64,000 nucleotides of DNA. Origin: Thiemannella venezuelensis (GTDB lineage: Bacteria; Actinomycetota; Actinomycetes; Streptosporangiales; Streptosporangiaceae). Below, one piece after another: positions 41,483 through 50,279 of the stretch. Positions within the stretch are counted from its first letter, which is position 1, and each line of letters starts with the position of its first letter. Under the pieces are notes generated by a model. That model made no database searches, was not told where the DNA came from, and was given only the letters and a program-made list of their open reading frames with translations. A program made the position numbers and the translations under genes. Where the stretch lies: NCBI RefSeq assembly GCF_014203605.1, contig NZ_JACHJJ010000003.1, positions 372,001-436,000 on the forward strand. The letters are read 5' to 3'.

Positions 41483-42124
41483 TCAGTGGGCCACGTCGAT
41501 GACCAGGCGGTTCGGCTGCTTCTGCGCCAGCACCCGGAACCCGGCCTTGTGGTCCAGGACGATGCCCACGCCCACCACGGCCTCGAAGTCACCGGTCTTG
41601 ACGACGTTCTGCACGTTGCCCAGCCCCGCCTGGAAGACCGGTCCGCCGGTCCAGGTCGGCGCGCCCGCCTCGGTGTGCGCGTTGGCCGGGGTGATCGTCA
41701 CCTGGAGGTAGGCGCCGCCCTTGACGTCGATCGGCTCGCCCGACCCGTCCTGGACGAGCTCGGGCACCCACTCCACCCGGTAGCCGGGCAGCTCGCCCTC
41801 GAAGTCGACCACCACCCGGTCGAACCCCTCGTGCTCGGCGAAGCGCGCCCCGGTGACGATCGGCGGGGCGGCGGGGCTCCGCTCGACCTCGACCCGCTCG
41901 GTGCCCGTCGGCGGCTTCAGCTCGCCCGGCCCGGGCGTCGGCGGCGGCTGCGGCGACGCCGGCGGGGAGGAGGAGCCGTCCGGGGCCGGACTCTCCGTCC
42001 CGGCGGGAGAGGCGGTGGCCGTGGCGGGCGGGGCGGGAGAGGCGGTGGCACCGGTGGTCCGCCCGCCGCACCCGGCCAGCAGGGTGAGGGGGACGAGCAC
42101 GAGTGCGACGCGGGAACGGTTCAT
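41483..42124 (-). CDS. AMIN-like-domain lipoprotein
   Basis: The 213-residue exported protein has a lipobox LLAGC at residue 19 and then a Pro/Ser/Thr-rich linker of about 55 residues. The globular part (GFDRVVVDFEGELPGYRVEWV through PNRLVIDVAH) matches the AMIN-like fold, which in other proteins binds peptidoglycan or targets enzymes to the cell wall. It stands alone without an enzyme domain. The ATG at 42124 follows AGGAGG. A palindrome TCCTACC-T-GGTAGGA (42133-42147) overlaps the ribosome-binding site and may be an operator. Confidence 0.8.
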   Translation of the reverse strand: MNRSRVALVLVPLTLLAGCGGRTTGATASPAPPATATASPAGTESPAPDGSSSPPASPQPPPTPGPGELKPPTGTERVEVERSPAAPPIVTGARFAEHEGFDRVVVDFEGELPGYRVEWVPELVQDGSGEPIDVKGGAYLQVTITPANAHTEAGAPTWTGGPVFQAGLGNVQNVVKTGDFEAVVGVGIVLDHKAGFRVLAQKQPNRLVIDVAH

Positions 42125-42260
42125 TGAAGCCTCCTACCTGGTAGGACGTCCAATACCCCGGAAAGGTTCAGCCGCATGCCCCCTGTCCGGAGGTGGACAT
42201 CCCCGCCGCCCGGAATGGAACCGCCGCCGCGGGGGCCCCGGCTCCCCACGGCGGCGTGCC

Positions 42261-42300
42261 CGCCGCCTCCCCCGGCCCCGGACGTCCGCGGGAGGCGGCG
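42261..42300 (-). terminator. Hairpin after the MFS gene
   Basis: CGCCGCCTCCC (42261-42271) pairs perfectly with GGGAGGCGGCG (42290-42300) around an 18-base loop, eight bases beyond the MFS stop codon at 42308. Confidence 0.8.
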
Positions 42301-42307
42301 AGTGCTC

Positions 42308-43732
42308 TCAGACGGCCTCCAGGACCTTCTCCTCCTCCACCGCGGCGGCCGTACGGGCTCCGCGCAGCCCGGTGAGGGCGATGCCGAGGCCGAGCAGGCC
42401 CAGGGCGGCGGAGACCGCGATCGCGGCGCGGAAGCCGGCGAGCGGGTCGGCGCCGGTGCTGGAGGTCAGCACCGCCGTCACGATCGCCAGCACGACCGCG
42501 CCGCCGACCTGGCCGGAGGTGTTGAGCAGGCCGGAGGCCAGGCCCTGCTCGTCGTCGGCGACGCCGTTGGTGGCCTGGATGTTGAGCGAGGGGAAGGACA
42601 GGGCGAAGGCGATGCCCAGCAGGACCATGCCCGGGATGACCAGTGCGGCCAGGCTCGGGTCGGCGTCGAGGCGGAGGAAGAACGCGTACCCGGCGGCCAG
42701 GGCGGCCGAGCCGATCACGATCAGCCGGGCGGTGCCGAAGCGGTCGGCCAGGCCGCCCATCTTCGTGGAGGTCACGGCGACCAGCAGCCCGGCGGGCAGG
42801 AAGGCGAGCGCGGTCTCCAGCGCGGACCAGTGCAGGAAGTTCTGGAAGTACTGCATGGCGACGAACTGGAAGCCGACGTAGGAGCCGAACAGGATCACCA
42901 GCCCGAGGTTGGCCCGGACGATGGGGCCGGAGCGCAGGATGCCGAGCCGGACCAGCGGGTGCCTGACCTTCCGCTCGGCCACCACGAAGACGGCCAGCAG
43001 GGCGGCGGCGGCGAGCAGGGACAGGACGGTCTGCGCCGAGCCCCAGCCGACCTCGGGAGCCTCCACCACGGCGTACACCAGCAGCAGCATCGAGGCGGTG
43101 ATGGTCACGGCGCCGATGAGGTCGTAGCCGCCCGCGGCCCGCTCCTCGCGGTGATCGGGCACGAACTTCAGGGCCGCGACCAGGGCGATGATCGCCACGG
43201 GGACGGGCATGAGGAACGTCCAGCGCCAGCCGAGCTCGGTCAGCAGGCCGGAGATGACCAGGCCGAGGGAGAAGCCGCTGGCGCCGGAGGCGGTGAAGAT
43301 GCTGAGGGCCCGGTTGCGGGCCGGCCCCTCGGCGAAGGTCGTGGTGATGATGGACAGGGCCGCGGGGGCGGTGAAGGCGGCGCTGATGCCCTTGACGAAA
43401 CGGGCGGCGATCAGCAGGGTGCCGTCGTCGACCACGCCGCCGAGGAGGGAGGCCACGGCGAAGACCGCCAGCGCGACCAGGAAGACCCGGCGCCGCCCGA
43501 GCAGGTCGGCGGTCCGGCCCCCGAGCAGCAGCAGGCCGCCGTATCCGAGCACGTAGCCGCTGACCACCCACTGCAGGGCGGAGGTGGACAGGCCCAGGTC
43601 CGCCTGGATGGAGGGGAGGGCGACGCCCACCATCGAGACGTCGAGGGCGTCGAGGAAGACGACGGCGCACAGGACCGCCAGGGCGGCCCAGAGGCGCGCG
43701 TCCCAGCGTCCTTCGGTGGAGGAAGGGATCAT
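42308..43732 (-). CDS. MFS multidrug exporter, DHA2/EmrB family (14 helices)
   Basis: The 474-residue transporter has fourteen predicted membrane segments. Family motifs are LDALDVSMVGVALPSIQADL (motif D-like), LLLGGRTADLLGRRRVFL (motif A) and GSGASGFSLG-like motif C (TASGASGFSLGLVISG). It should export a toxic organic compound by proton antiport. It is divergent from a MarR-type gene, and the two starts (43732 and 43820) are exactly equidistant from the centre of a 29-bp dyad. This is the classic arrangement of a drug-inducible pump. An ATG at 43759 in the same frame would add nine residues but lies against the dyad. Confidence 0.9.
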   Translation of the reverse strand: MIPSSTEGRWDARLWAALAVLCAVVFLDALDVSMVGVALPSIQADLGLSTSALQWVVSGYVLGYGGLLLLGGRTADLLGRRRVFLVALAVFAVASLLGGVVDDGTLLIAARFVKGISAAFTAPAALSIITTTFAEGPARNRALSIFTASGASGFSLGLVISGLLTELGWRWTFLMPVPVAIIALVAALKFVPDHREERAAGGYDLIGAVTITASMLLLVYAVVEAPEVGWGSAQTVLSLLAAAALLAVFVVAERKVRHPLVRLGILRSGPIVRANLGLVILFGSYVGFQFVAMQYFQNFLHWSALETALAFLPAGLLVAVTSTKMGGLADRFGTARLIVIGSAALAAGYAFFLRLDADPSLAALVIPGMVLLGIAFALSFPSLNIQATNGVADDEQGLASGLLNTSGQVGGAVVLAIVTAVLTSSTGADPLAGFRAAIAVSAALGLLGLGIALTGLRGARTAAAVEEEKVLEAV

Positions 43733-43761
43733 GGGGCCCAACAATACATGCAAGCGCATCT

Positions 43762-43790
43762 AATGCAAGAGAATTTAATTCGTATGCATT
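43762..43790. promoter_or_regulatory. 29-bp dyad, proposed MarR operator
   Basis: AATGCA-AGA-GAATT-T-AATTC-GTA-TGCATT is symmetrical at all outer and inner arm bases. Its centre (43776) is 44 bp from both the MFS and the MarR start codons. The gap is strikingly AT-rich. A MarR dimer bound here would repress both genes until a drug binds. Confidence 0.75.
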
Positions 43791-43819
43791 TAATGTTCGC
43801 GCCTGGTATGCTCCGCCGC

Positions 43820-44275
43820 ATGAGCGAGGAAGCCGCCGTCCACGAGTGGCGCGAGGTGCTCGCCAGGCACGCCGTGATCTCCTGCGCGCTGGAACGCGAG
43901 CTCTCCGACAAGCACGACCTCGGCGTGAGCGAGTTCGAGGTCCTGGAGCGCATGGTCGAGCGCGACCGGGAGAAGTACCGCTCCCAGGAGATCGCCGACG
44001 CGGTGCACCTGAGCCAGAGCGCGTGCTCCCGGGTGATCGCCCGCCTGGAGAAGGCCGGACTGGTGCGCCGCGCGATCTGCGAGGCCGACCGGCGCGGCGT
44101 CTTCGTGGTCATCACCGACGAGGGCCGCGCCCGCCACGCCGCGGCCCGGCCCACCCACCGCGCGGTGATCGTCCGCGCGCTCGACCCCGGCTCGCCGCCC
44201 CTGCCGCCCTGCGGCACCGGGGCGTCCCCCGCCCCCGAGGCGCCCGCGGTCCCCGAACCGGTCCGTCTGCCCTGA
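43820..44275 (+). CDS. MarR-family transcriptional regulator
   Basis: The 151-residue protein has the MarR winged helix: SEFEVLERMV, SQEIADAVHLSQSACSRVIARLEKAGLVRR and the wing DRRGVFVVITDEG. It ends in a Pro/Ala-rich tail. TATGCT at 43807-43812 fits a -10 box seven bases before the ATG, and no ribosome-binding site is seen, so the message is probably leaderless. It is expected to repress the divergent exporter and itself through the intervening dyad. Confidence 0.9.
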   Translation: MSEEAAVHEWREVLARHAVISCALERELSDKHDLGVSEFEVLERMVERDREKYRSQEIADAVHLSQSACSRVIARLEKAGLVRRAICEADRRGVFVVITDEGRARHAAARPTHRAVIVRALDPGSPPLPPCGTGASPAPEAPAVPEPVRLP

Positions 44276-44334
44276 GACGCGGACCGGCCCGCCCCGGGAC
44301 GGCCCTCGGCAGAAAGGACTCCGCGAAAAGGACT

Positions 44335-44405
44335 CCGCCCTCCCGCACCGGTCAGGCGCAGGAGGGCGGTCGGTGTTCCCGGGCGCCGGTACGGCGCGCC
44401 GGGAC
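44335..44405 (-). terminator. Hairpins after thymidine phosphorylase
   Basis: TCCCGG/CCGGGA with inner GCGCC/GGCGC arms (about 44377-44405) forms an interrupted hairpin overlapping the stop region. CCGCCCTCC (44335-44343) pairs with GGAGGGCGG (44361-44369) just beyond it. Together they close the nucleoside operon. Confidence 0.65.
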
Positions 44406-44410
44406 ACGCC

Positions 44411-45697
44411 TCAGGCGGTGATGCGGTCGATGACCAGCGGGAGCAGGTCCCCGTCTCCCGACTCGGCCACCGTGTAGGCGCCCTCCAGCGCGGCCAGCGC
44501 CCGCTCGAAGCGGGAGGTCTCGTCGGCGTGCAGGGTCATCAGCGGCTGGCCCTCGCGGACCAGGTCGCCCGGCCTGGCGTGCAGCATGATGCCGGCACCG
44601 AAGGAGACCGGGTCCTCCTTGCGCTCCCGGCCCGCCCCCAGCCGCCAGGCGGCCAGGCCCACGCCGTACGCGTCGAGCCGGGCCAGCACGCCCGAGGCGG
44701 GCGCGGCGACCTGCATCGTCTCGGCGGCCTTCGGCAGCAGGGCGTCCGGGTCGCCGCCCTGAGCGGTGATCATCCGGCGCCAGGCGTCCATCGCCGAACC
44801 GTCCTTCAGCGCCTCCTCCGGGTCCTTGCCCCCGGACAGGCCCGCGGCCTGGAGCATCTCGCGCGCCAGCCGCACGGTCAGCTCGACCACGTCCGCGGGG
44901 CCGCCGCCGGCGAGCACCTCGACGGACTCGGCGACCTCCAGCGCGTTGCCCACCGCGCAGCCCAGCGGCCGGTCCATCGCGGTGAGCAGGGCGACGGTGT
45001 TCACCCCGGCGTCGGTGCCCAGCTCGACCATGGTGGTGGCCAGCTCACGGGCCCGGTCCACGGTCTTCATGAACGCGCCGGAGCCGACCTTCACGTCCAG
45101 CACCAGCGCTCCGGTGCCCTCCGCGATCTTCTTGGACATGATCGAGGAGGCGATCAGCGGGATCGACTCGACGGTGCCGGTCACGTCGCGCAGCGCGTAG
45201 AGCTTCTTGTCCGCCGGAGCGAGCCCGTCGCCCGCCGCGCAGATGACCGCGCCCGCCGTGTTCAGCACGCCGAGCATCTCCTCGTTGGAGAGCAGGGCCC
45301 GCCAGCCCGGGATGGACTCCAGCTTGTCCAGCGTGCCGCCGGTGTGGCCCAGCCCGCGCCCCGACAGCTGTGGGACGTAGCCGCCGCACGCGGCGACCAG
45401 CGGGGCCAGCGGAAGAGTGATCTTGTCGCCGACGCCGCCGGTGGAGTGCTTGTCGGTGGTGCGGCCCGGCAGCGCGGACCAGTCCATCCGCGACCCGGAC
45501 CGGATCATCGCCTGGGTCCACTCGGCGATCTCCCGCCGGTTCATGCCGTTGAGCAGGATCGCCATGGCGAGCGCGGACATCTGCTCGTCGGCGACCACCC
45601 CCCGGGTGTAGGCGTCGATCACCCAGTCGATCTGCTCCCGGGACAGCTCGCGGCCGTCCCGCTTGGTGACGATGACGTCGATGGCGTCCATGATCAT
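44411..45697 (-). CDS. deoA: Thymidine (pyrimidine-nucleoside) phosphorylase
   Basis: The 428-residue enzyme phosphorolyses thymidine and possibly uridine to base and (deoxy)ribose-1-phosphate. It contains the phosphate-binding signature KHSTGGVGDK, the family segment SGRGLGHTGGTLDKLESIPG, and DVKVGSGAFMK. The C-terminal alpha/beta domain is complete. The ATG at 45697 overlaps the cytidine deaminase stop in ATGA; an ATG two codons later (45691) has slightly better spacing from GGGGGG. It is the last gene of the importer-cdd-deoA operon. Confidence 0.94.
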   Translation of the reverse strand: MIMDAIDVIVTKRDGRELSREQIDWVIDAYTRGVVADEQMSALAMAILLNGMNRREIAEWTQAMIRSGSRMDWSALPGRTTDKHSTGGVGDKITLPLAPLVAACGGYVPQLSGRGLGHTGGTLDKLESIPGWRALLSNEEMLGVLNTAGAVICAAGDGLAPADKKLYALRDVTGTVESIPLIASSIMSKKIAEGTGALVLDVKVGSGAFMKTVDRARELATTMVELGTDAGVNTVALLTAMDRPLGCAVGNALEVAESVEVLAGGGPADVVELTVRLAREMLQAAGLSGGKDPEEALKDGSAMDAWRRMITAQGGDPDALLPKAAETMQVAAPASGVLARLDAYGVGLAAWRLGAGRERKEDPVSFGAGIMLHARPGDLVREGQPLMTLHADETSRFERALAALEGAYTVAESGDGDLLPLVIDRITA

Positions 45698-46155
45698 GCC
45701 CCCCGGCTCAGATCTTCGGGCCCGAAGGCGTACGGCAGGATCTCCGCCATCGGCTTCGGCCCGTCCACGGTCTCCACGAGCAACTCGTTCCCGCCGAACT
45801 CGAACAGCAGCTGGCGGCAGCGCCCGCACGGCATGAGCAGCTCCTCGTGCCCGTCCACGCAGGTGAAGGCGACCAGCCGGCCGCCCCCGCCCGCCTGGAG
45901 CGCGGAGACCAGCCCGCACTCCGCGCAGAGCCCGACGCCGTAGGAGGCGTTCTCCACGTTGCAGCCGGACACGATCCGCCCGTCGTCCACCAGCGCGGCG
46001 GCGCCCACCGGGAACTTCGAGTAGGGCGCGTAGGCGTTGGCCATCGCCCGTACGGCCTCCGCCCTGAGCGCGGCCCAGTCGACGGCGGCGCCCGCCTTCC
46101 CCGCGCCCGCTCCTTCCACGCCCGCCTCTTCCACGCCCACTTCCCCTGTGCTCAC
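45694..46155 (-). CDS. cdd: Cytidine deaminase
   Basis: The 153-residue zinc enzyme deaminates cytidine and deoxycytidine. The zinc ligands are Cys77 and Cys110/Cys113 in LCAECG and MPCGRCRQ, with catalytic Glu79. CNVENASYG is the nucleoside-binding loop. The first 25 residues are a Gly/Ala/Glu-rich extension not usual in the family; the GTG at 46155 overlaps the permease stop (GTGA). An internal start nearer VDWAALR is possible, though no good ribosome-binding site is seen there. Confidence 0.93.
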   Translation of the reverse strand: MSTGEVGVEEAGVEGAGAGKAGAAVDWAALRAEAVRAMANAYAPYSKFPVGAAALVDDGRIVSGCNVENASYGVGLCAECGLVSALQAGGGGRLVAFTCVDGHEELLMPCGRCRQLLFEFGGNELLVETVDGPKPMAEILPYAFGPEDLSRGA

Positions 46156-47426
46156 TTCGCCTGGCCCTTCCGGTACGGCAGCCCGTCGGCGGCGGGCATG
46201 CGCAGGCGCTGGGCCGCCAGCGAGAGCACCAGCAGCGTGGTGATGTGCGGGGTGACGGAGGTGAACTGCTCGGGGACGCTGTCGGTCAGCGCGAAGATCG
46301 CGAACACGATGACCGCCGCGGCGCCGGTGATCACCGCCGCCTGGGTGCGCTGCTGCTGGACGAGCTGGTAGACCGCCACGGCGGCGATCAGGATGGCCAC
46401 CAGCAGCAGGAGCGCGTGCACCGACTCGCCGCCCCGGCGCAGCTGGAGCGCGTCGGTGTAGCCGAACAGCATCGCACCGCCCGCCAGCCCGCCGGGCCGC
46501 CAGTTGCCGAAGATCATCGCGGCGAGGCCGATGAAGCCGCGCCCGGCGGTCTGGCCCTCGCGGTAGGCGCTGGCGGCCACCAGCGAGAGGAACGCACCGC
46601 CCAGGCCCGCCAGCGCGCCGGAGATGACGACCGCCGCGTACTTGTAGGTGTAGACGTTGACGCCGAGCGACTCCGCCGCGACCGGCCGCTCCCCGCAGGA
46701 GCGCAGCCGCAGGCCGAACGCCGTCCGCCAGAGCACGTAGAACGTGAGCGGGACCAGCGCGATCGCCAGGATGGTGAAGAGCGAGACGTTGGTGAGCAGT
46801 CCCCGCAGGATCCCGGCCAGGTCGGACAGGAGGAACCAGTGCCTGGCCTCCAGGTCCGCCAGCGGCTCGCCGATCCCGGGCACGCTCACCAGCCCGGGCT
46901 TGGGCACGGGCGGCGACTGGGTGTCCCCGCCGCCGGCCATCTCGGCGAAGGTCACCTTGGACAGGAACTGGGTGATGCCCAGTCCCAGGATGTTGATCGC
47001 GACACCGGAGATGATGTGGTCGACGCCGAAGCTCACGGTGGCCACCGCGTGCAGCAGGCCGCCGACCAGGCCGCCGATCGCCCCGGCCAGCACGCCCGCC
47101 CAGGGGTTGTCGAACTGGATCGAGCCCCAGGCTCCGGCCCAGGTGCCCAGGATCATCATGCCTTCCAGGCCGATGTTGACCACGCCGGCCCGCTCCGACC
47201 AGAGACCGCCCAGGCCCGCCAGCCCGATCGGGACGGCGAGCGCGACGGCCGCGTTGATCGCGCCCGCCGAGGTGAGGTCGTCGGCGCCGGTGAAGAACCG
47301 GGTGATCGAGAGCAGGACGACCAGCGCGCCGATGCCGATCAGCAGCAGCTGCCAGGTGAGTTTGAACGTCCCGGCCCCGGCTCGCTTCACCGGGGGCTGA
47401 CCTGTCTTCAGGCCGCTTGCGCTCAT
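46152..47426 (-). CDS. Nucleoside ABC permease (BmpD/YufQ type)
   Basis: This 424-residue permease has about ten hydrophobic segments. It contains the family phrases GLWSERAGVVNIGLEGMM and GRGFIGLAAMIFGNWRPGG, typical of the second permease of BMP-family nucleoside importers. The ATG at 47426 follows AAGGAGC and overlaps the preceding gene in ATGA. It works with the permease at 47423 and the ATPase at 48654. Confidence 0.92.
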   Translation of the reverse strand: MSASGLKTGQPPVKRAGAGTFKLTWQLLLIGIGALVVLLSITRFFTGADDLTSAGAINAAVALAVPIGLAGLGGLWSERAGVVNIGLEGMMILGTWAGAWGSIQFDNPWAGVLAGAIGGLVGGLLHAVATVSFGVDHIISGVAINILGLGITQFLSKVTFAEMAGGGDTQSPPVPKPGLVSVPGIGEPLADLEARHWFLLSDLAGILRGLLTNVSLFTILAIALVPLTFYVLWRTAFGLRLRSCGERPVAAESLGVNVYTYKYAAVVISGALAGLGGAFLSLVAASAYREGQTAGRGFIGLAAMIFGNWRPGGLAGGAMLFGYTDALQLRRGGESVHALLLLVAILIAAVAVYQLVQQQRTQAAVITGAAAVIVFAIFALTDSVPEQFTSVTPHITTLLVLSLAAQRLRMPAADGLPYRKGQAK

Positions 47427-48574
47427 GCCGACGCTCCTTCGACCCGCGGCGGGGTCCCGCCCGCCAGTTCCTTGCTCACCCGGCGCTGCCCGGCCGCGAT
47501 CTGGTAGCGGTGGACCAGCTCGTAGGCGATGATCACCGAGAGCACGATGGTGCCCTGCATGATCTGGACGATCTCGGGGGCGATCTCCTCGATCTGGAGG
47601 ATGCTCGACGAGGTGTCGAGGAAGGCCCACAGCAGCGCGCCGAACGCGATGCCGACCGGGTGGTTCCGGCCCAGCAGCGCGATCGCGATGCCGGTGAAGC
47701 CGAGCCCCGTGGGGAAGTCCAGACCGTAGGAGTGGGACGCGCCGAGCAGCTGCGGCATGCCGATCAGGCCCGCCGCCGCGCCGGACAGGACCATCGCGAT
47801 CAGGACCATCTTCTTGACGTTCACGCCGCTCGCCACCGCGGCGCTCTCCGAGCGCCCGGTGGCCCTCAGGTCGAAGCCGAACCGGGTCCGGTTGAGCAGC
47901 ACGTGGTAGACGACGCCCACGACGACCGCCAGGACGATCAGGCCGAATACCTTGGTCTCGGTCCCGGGGATGATCGCCATGCCGGGCACCTGGCCGGACT
48001 CCGGGATCGGCCTGGTGCCGATGTTGTTGCTGCCCGCGACCTCGACGGCCAGCCGGTCCTTGTGCAGCAGCCACGCACCGAGCGCGGTGGCGATGGCGTT
48101 CAGCATGATCGTGGAGATGACCTCGCTGACGCCGCGCTTGACCTTGAGCAGACCGGCGATCGAGGCCCAGCCCGCGCCGACCAGCATCGCCACGAAGATG
48201 ATCAGGGCGATGTGCAGCGGGGCGGGCAGGGCGACCGCGCCGCCCACCGCCGCGGCGATGAGGGCCGCGAGGCGGTACTGGCCGTCGACGCCGATGTTGA
48301 ACAGGTTCATCCGGAACCCGATCGCCACCGCGATCGCGGCCAGGTAGTAGGTCGTCGCGGAGTTCAGTATGAGCACCATGGAGCGCGGCTGCGTGCCGTA
48401 GTCGGCCATGACGCCCAGCGTCTCCAGCGGCGGGTCGCCGCTGACCAGCAGGATGATCGAGGTGATCACTCCGGCGAACACGATGGCCAGCAGCGGCGCG
48501 GAGAGCGAGAGCAGGCCGCTCGGCCGTACCCGCCCGAGCAGGCGGTCGGCGAAGCTCGACTCAGCGGGTTTCAT
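47423..48574 (-). CDS. Nucleoside ABC permease (BmpC/YufP type)
   Basis: The 383-residue permease carries the family landmarks AAIAVAIGFRMNLFNIGVDGQY, GVSEVISTIMLNAIA and TGIAIALLGRNHPVGIAFGALL. The ATG at 48574 follows CAGGAGCC; an upstream in-frame GTG would overlap the ATPase gene and encodes an Arg-rich, unlikely extension. It lies 79 bp after the ATPase gene and forms the channel with the next permease. Confidence 0.92.
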   Translation of the reverse strand: MKPAESSFADRLLGRVRPSGLLSLSAPLLAIVFAGVITSIILLVSGDPPLETLGVMADYGTQPRSMVLILNSATTYYLAAIAVAIGFRMNLFNIGVDGQYRLAALIAAAVGGAVALPAPLHIALIIFVAMLVGAGWASIAGLLKVKRGVSEVISTIMLNAIATALGAWLLHKDRLAVEVAGSNNIGTRPIPESGQVPGMAIIPGTETKVFGLIVLAVVVGVVYHVLLNRTRFGFDLRATGRSESAAVASGVNVKKMVLIAMVLSGAAAGLIGMPQLLGASHSYGLDFPTGLGFTGIAIALLGRNHPVGIAFGALLWAFLDTSSSILQIEEIAPEIVQIMQGTIVLSVIIAYELVHRYQIAAGQRRVSKELAGGTPPRVEGASA

Positions 48575-48653
48575 GCGATGGCTCCTGGGACTCCGGAGAT
48601 TTCGGCGGCTCCGGGTACGGCGTGCACCCTGCGGAGGTCCGTTCCATGGGTGT

Positions 48654-50204
48654 TCACGCCGCCTCTCCGGCACCCGTCATGGCCGAGCCGAGCTGCTCGG
48701 GTGTCACGTTCTGCGGGTCGACGTCGGCCACGATGCGGCCGCGCAGGATCACCTTCAGGGTGTCCGACAGGCCGATGAGCTCGTCCAGGTCAGCGGAGAT
48801 CAGCAGGACGGCCAGGCCCGCGGCGCGGGCCGCGCGCAGGTGGTCCCAGATCGCGGCCTGGGCGCCGACGTCCACACCGCGGGTGGGGTGCGAGGCGATG
48901 AGGAACACCGGGTCGCCGCTCATCTCCCGGCCGACGATCAGCTTCTGCTGGTTGCCGCCGGACAGGGCGGCGGCGTCCACGTCGATGCCGGGGGTGCGCA
49001 CGTCGTACTGCTCGACGATCCGCTGGGTGTCCTTGCGCGCCCCGGCGCGGTCGATCCACGGGCCCTTGACGTTGGGCCTGCGGGTCTGGTGGCCGAGGAT
49101 GCGGTTCTCCCAGAGCGGAGCCTCCAGCAGCAGGCCGTGCCGGTGCCGGTCCTCGGGGATGTAGCCGATGCCGGCCTCGCGCCGGCGCAGGGTGGACCAG
49201 GCGGAGATGTCCTCCTCGCCGAGGCGGATCTCCCCCTCGGCGGGGCGCATGCCCATGATGGCCTCGACGAGCTCGGCCTGGCCGTTGCCCTCGACGCCCG
49301 CGATGCCCAGCACCTCGCCCTTGCGGATGCCGAAGGTGACGCCGTCCACGATGCAGCGCTCGTCCGGCGAGTGCACCGAGAGGTTCCGCACCGAGAGCGC
49401 CACCACGTCGGTGACGGTGGACTCGCGCGTCTCCGGGCTGGGCAGCTCGCTGCCGACCATGAGCTCGGCCAGCTGGCGGGCGGTGACGTCCTTGGGGTTC
49501 ACGCTCGCCACGGTGGTGCCGCGCCGGATGACGGTGATGGCGTCGGCGACCGAGAGCACCTCGTCCAGCTTGTGCGAGATGAAGATGATCGTCAGGCCCT
49601 CGCGGACCAGCTCGCGCAGGTTGCCGAAGAGCTCGTCGACCTCCTGCGGCACGAGCACCGCGGTCGGCTCGTCGAGGATCAGGATGCGTGCGCCCCGGTA
49701 GAGGACCTTGAGGATCTCCACGCGCTGCCGGGCGCCGACGCCGAGGTCCTCCACCATGGCGTCGGGATCGACTCCCAGGCCGTAGGTGTCGGAGATCTGC
49801 CTGATCCTCTTGCGCGCGGAGCCGAAGTCGATGGCGATGCCGCCCTTGCGGGGCTCGCTGCCGAGGACCACGTTCTCCAGCACGGTCAGGTTGTCGGCCA
49901 GCATGAAGTGCTGGTGGACCATGCCGATGCCCGCGGTGATGGCGTCCGAGGGGGAGCGGAAGGAGACGGCCGCCCCGTTGACGCGGATCTCTCCCTCGTC
50001 GGGGCGCTGCATGCCGTACAGGATCTTCATGAGGGTGGACTTGCCCGCGCCGTTCTCGCCGACGATGGCGTGCACGTGCCCCTGCTGGACGGCCAGGGCT
50101 ATGTCGCGGTTGGCCACGACGCCGGGGAACCGCTTGGTGATCCCCTTGAGTTCGACGGCCGGTGTCGAGGTGCTGATGACGGCCTCCTCCGTGCGGATGG
50201 CCAC
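48654..50204 (-). CDS. Nucleoside ABC importer ATPase with two nucleotide-binding domains
   Basis: This 516-residue protein is a tandem ABC ATPase of the ribose/nucleoside (RbsA/YufO-like) class. The first domain has GENGAGKST, LGVGARQRVEILK and LILDEPT. The second has a degenerate Walker A (GVEGNGQAEL), LSGGNQQKL and IASHPTRGVD, in which the usual DEP is replaced by SHP, so only the first site is likely fully catalytic, as in relatives. The GTG at 50204 overlaps a TTACGTAA palindrome and has no ribosome-binding site; the strong GGAGGAGG lies inside the assumed coding region, so the true start could be slightly downstream at a rare codon. Confidence 0.9.
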   Translation of the reverse strand: MAIRTEEAVISTSTPAVELKGITKRFPGVVANRDIALAVQQGHVHAIVGENGAGKSTLMKILYGMQRPDEGEIRVNGAAVSFRSPSDAITAGIGMVHQHFMLADNLTVLENVVLGSEPRKGGIAIDFGSARKRIRQISDTYGLGVDPDAMVEDLGVGARQRVEILKVLYRGARILILDEPTAVLVPQEVDELFGNLRELVREGLTIIFISHKLDEVLSVADAITVIRRGTTVASVNPKDVTARQLAELMVGSELPSPETRESTVTDVVALSVRNLSVHSPDERCIVDGVTFGIRKGEVLGIAGVEGNGQAELVEAIMGMRPAEGEIRLGEEDISAWSTLRRREAGIGYIPEDRHRHGLLLEAPLWENRILGHQTRRPNVKGPWIDRAGARKDTQRIVEQYDVRTPGIDVDAAALSGGNQQKLIVGREMSGDPVFLIASHPTRGVDVGAQAAIWDHLRAARAAGLAVLLISADLDELIGLSDTLKVILRGRIVADVDPQNVTPEQLGSAMTGAGEAA

Positions 50205-50235
50205 GATTACGTAACGTGATGGAGAAAGTAGATCA

Positions 50236-50266
50236 AAGGGCCCGGCGAAACGTCCACCGGGCCCTT
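50236..50266 (-). terminator. Attenuator-like hairpin after the BMP lipoprotein gene
   Basis: AAGGGCCCGG (50236-50245) pairs perfectly with CCGGGCCCTT (50257-50266) around an 11-base loop. On the minus strand the stem ends in TTTG with a further T-rich stretch. It lies between the binding-protein stop (50280) and the ATPase start (50204). Partial termination would yield far more binding protein than membrane components. Confidence 0.8.
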
Positions 50267-50279
50267 CGGGGATATCAGG

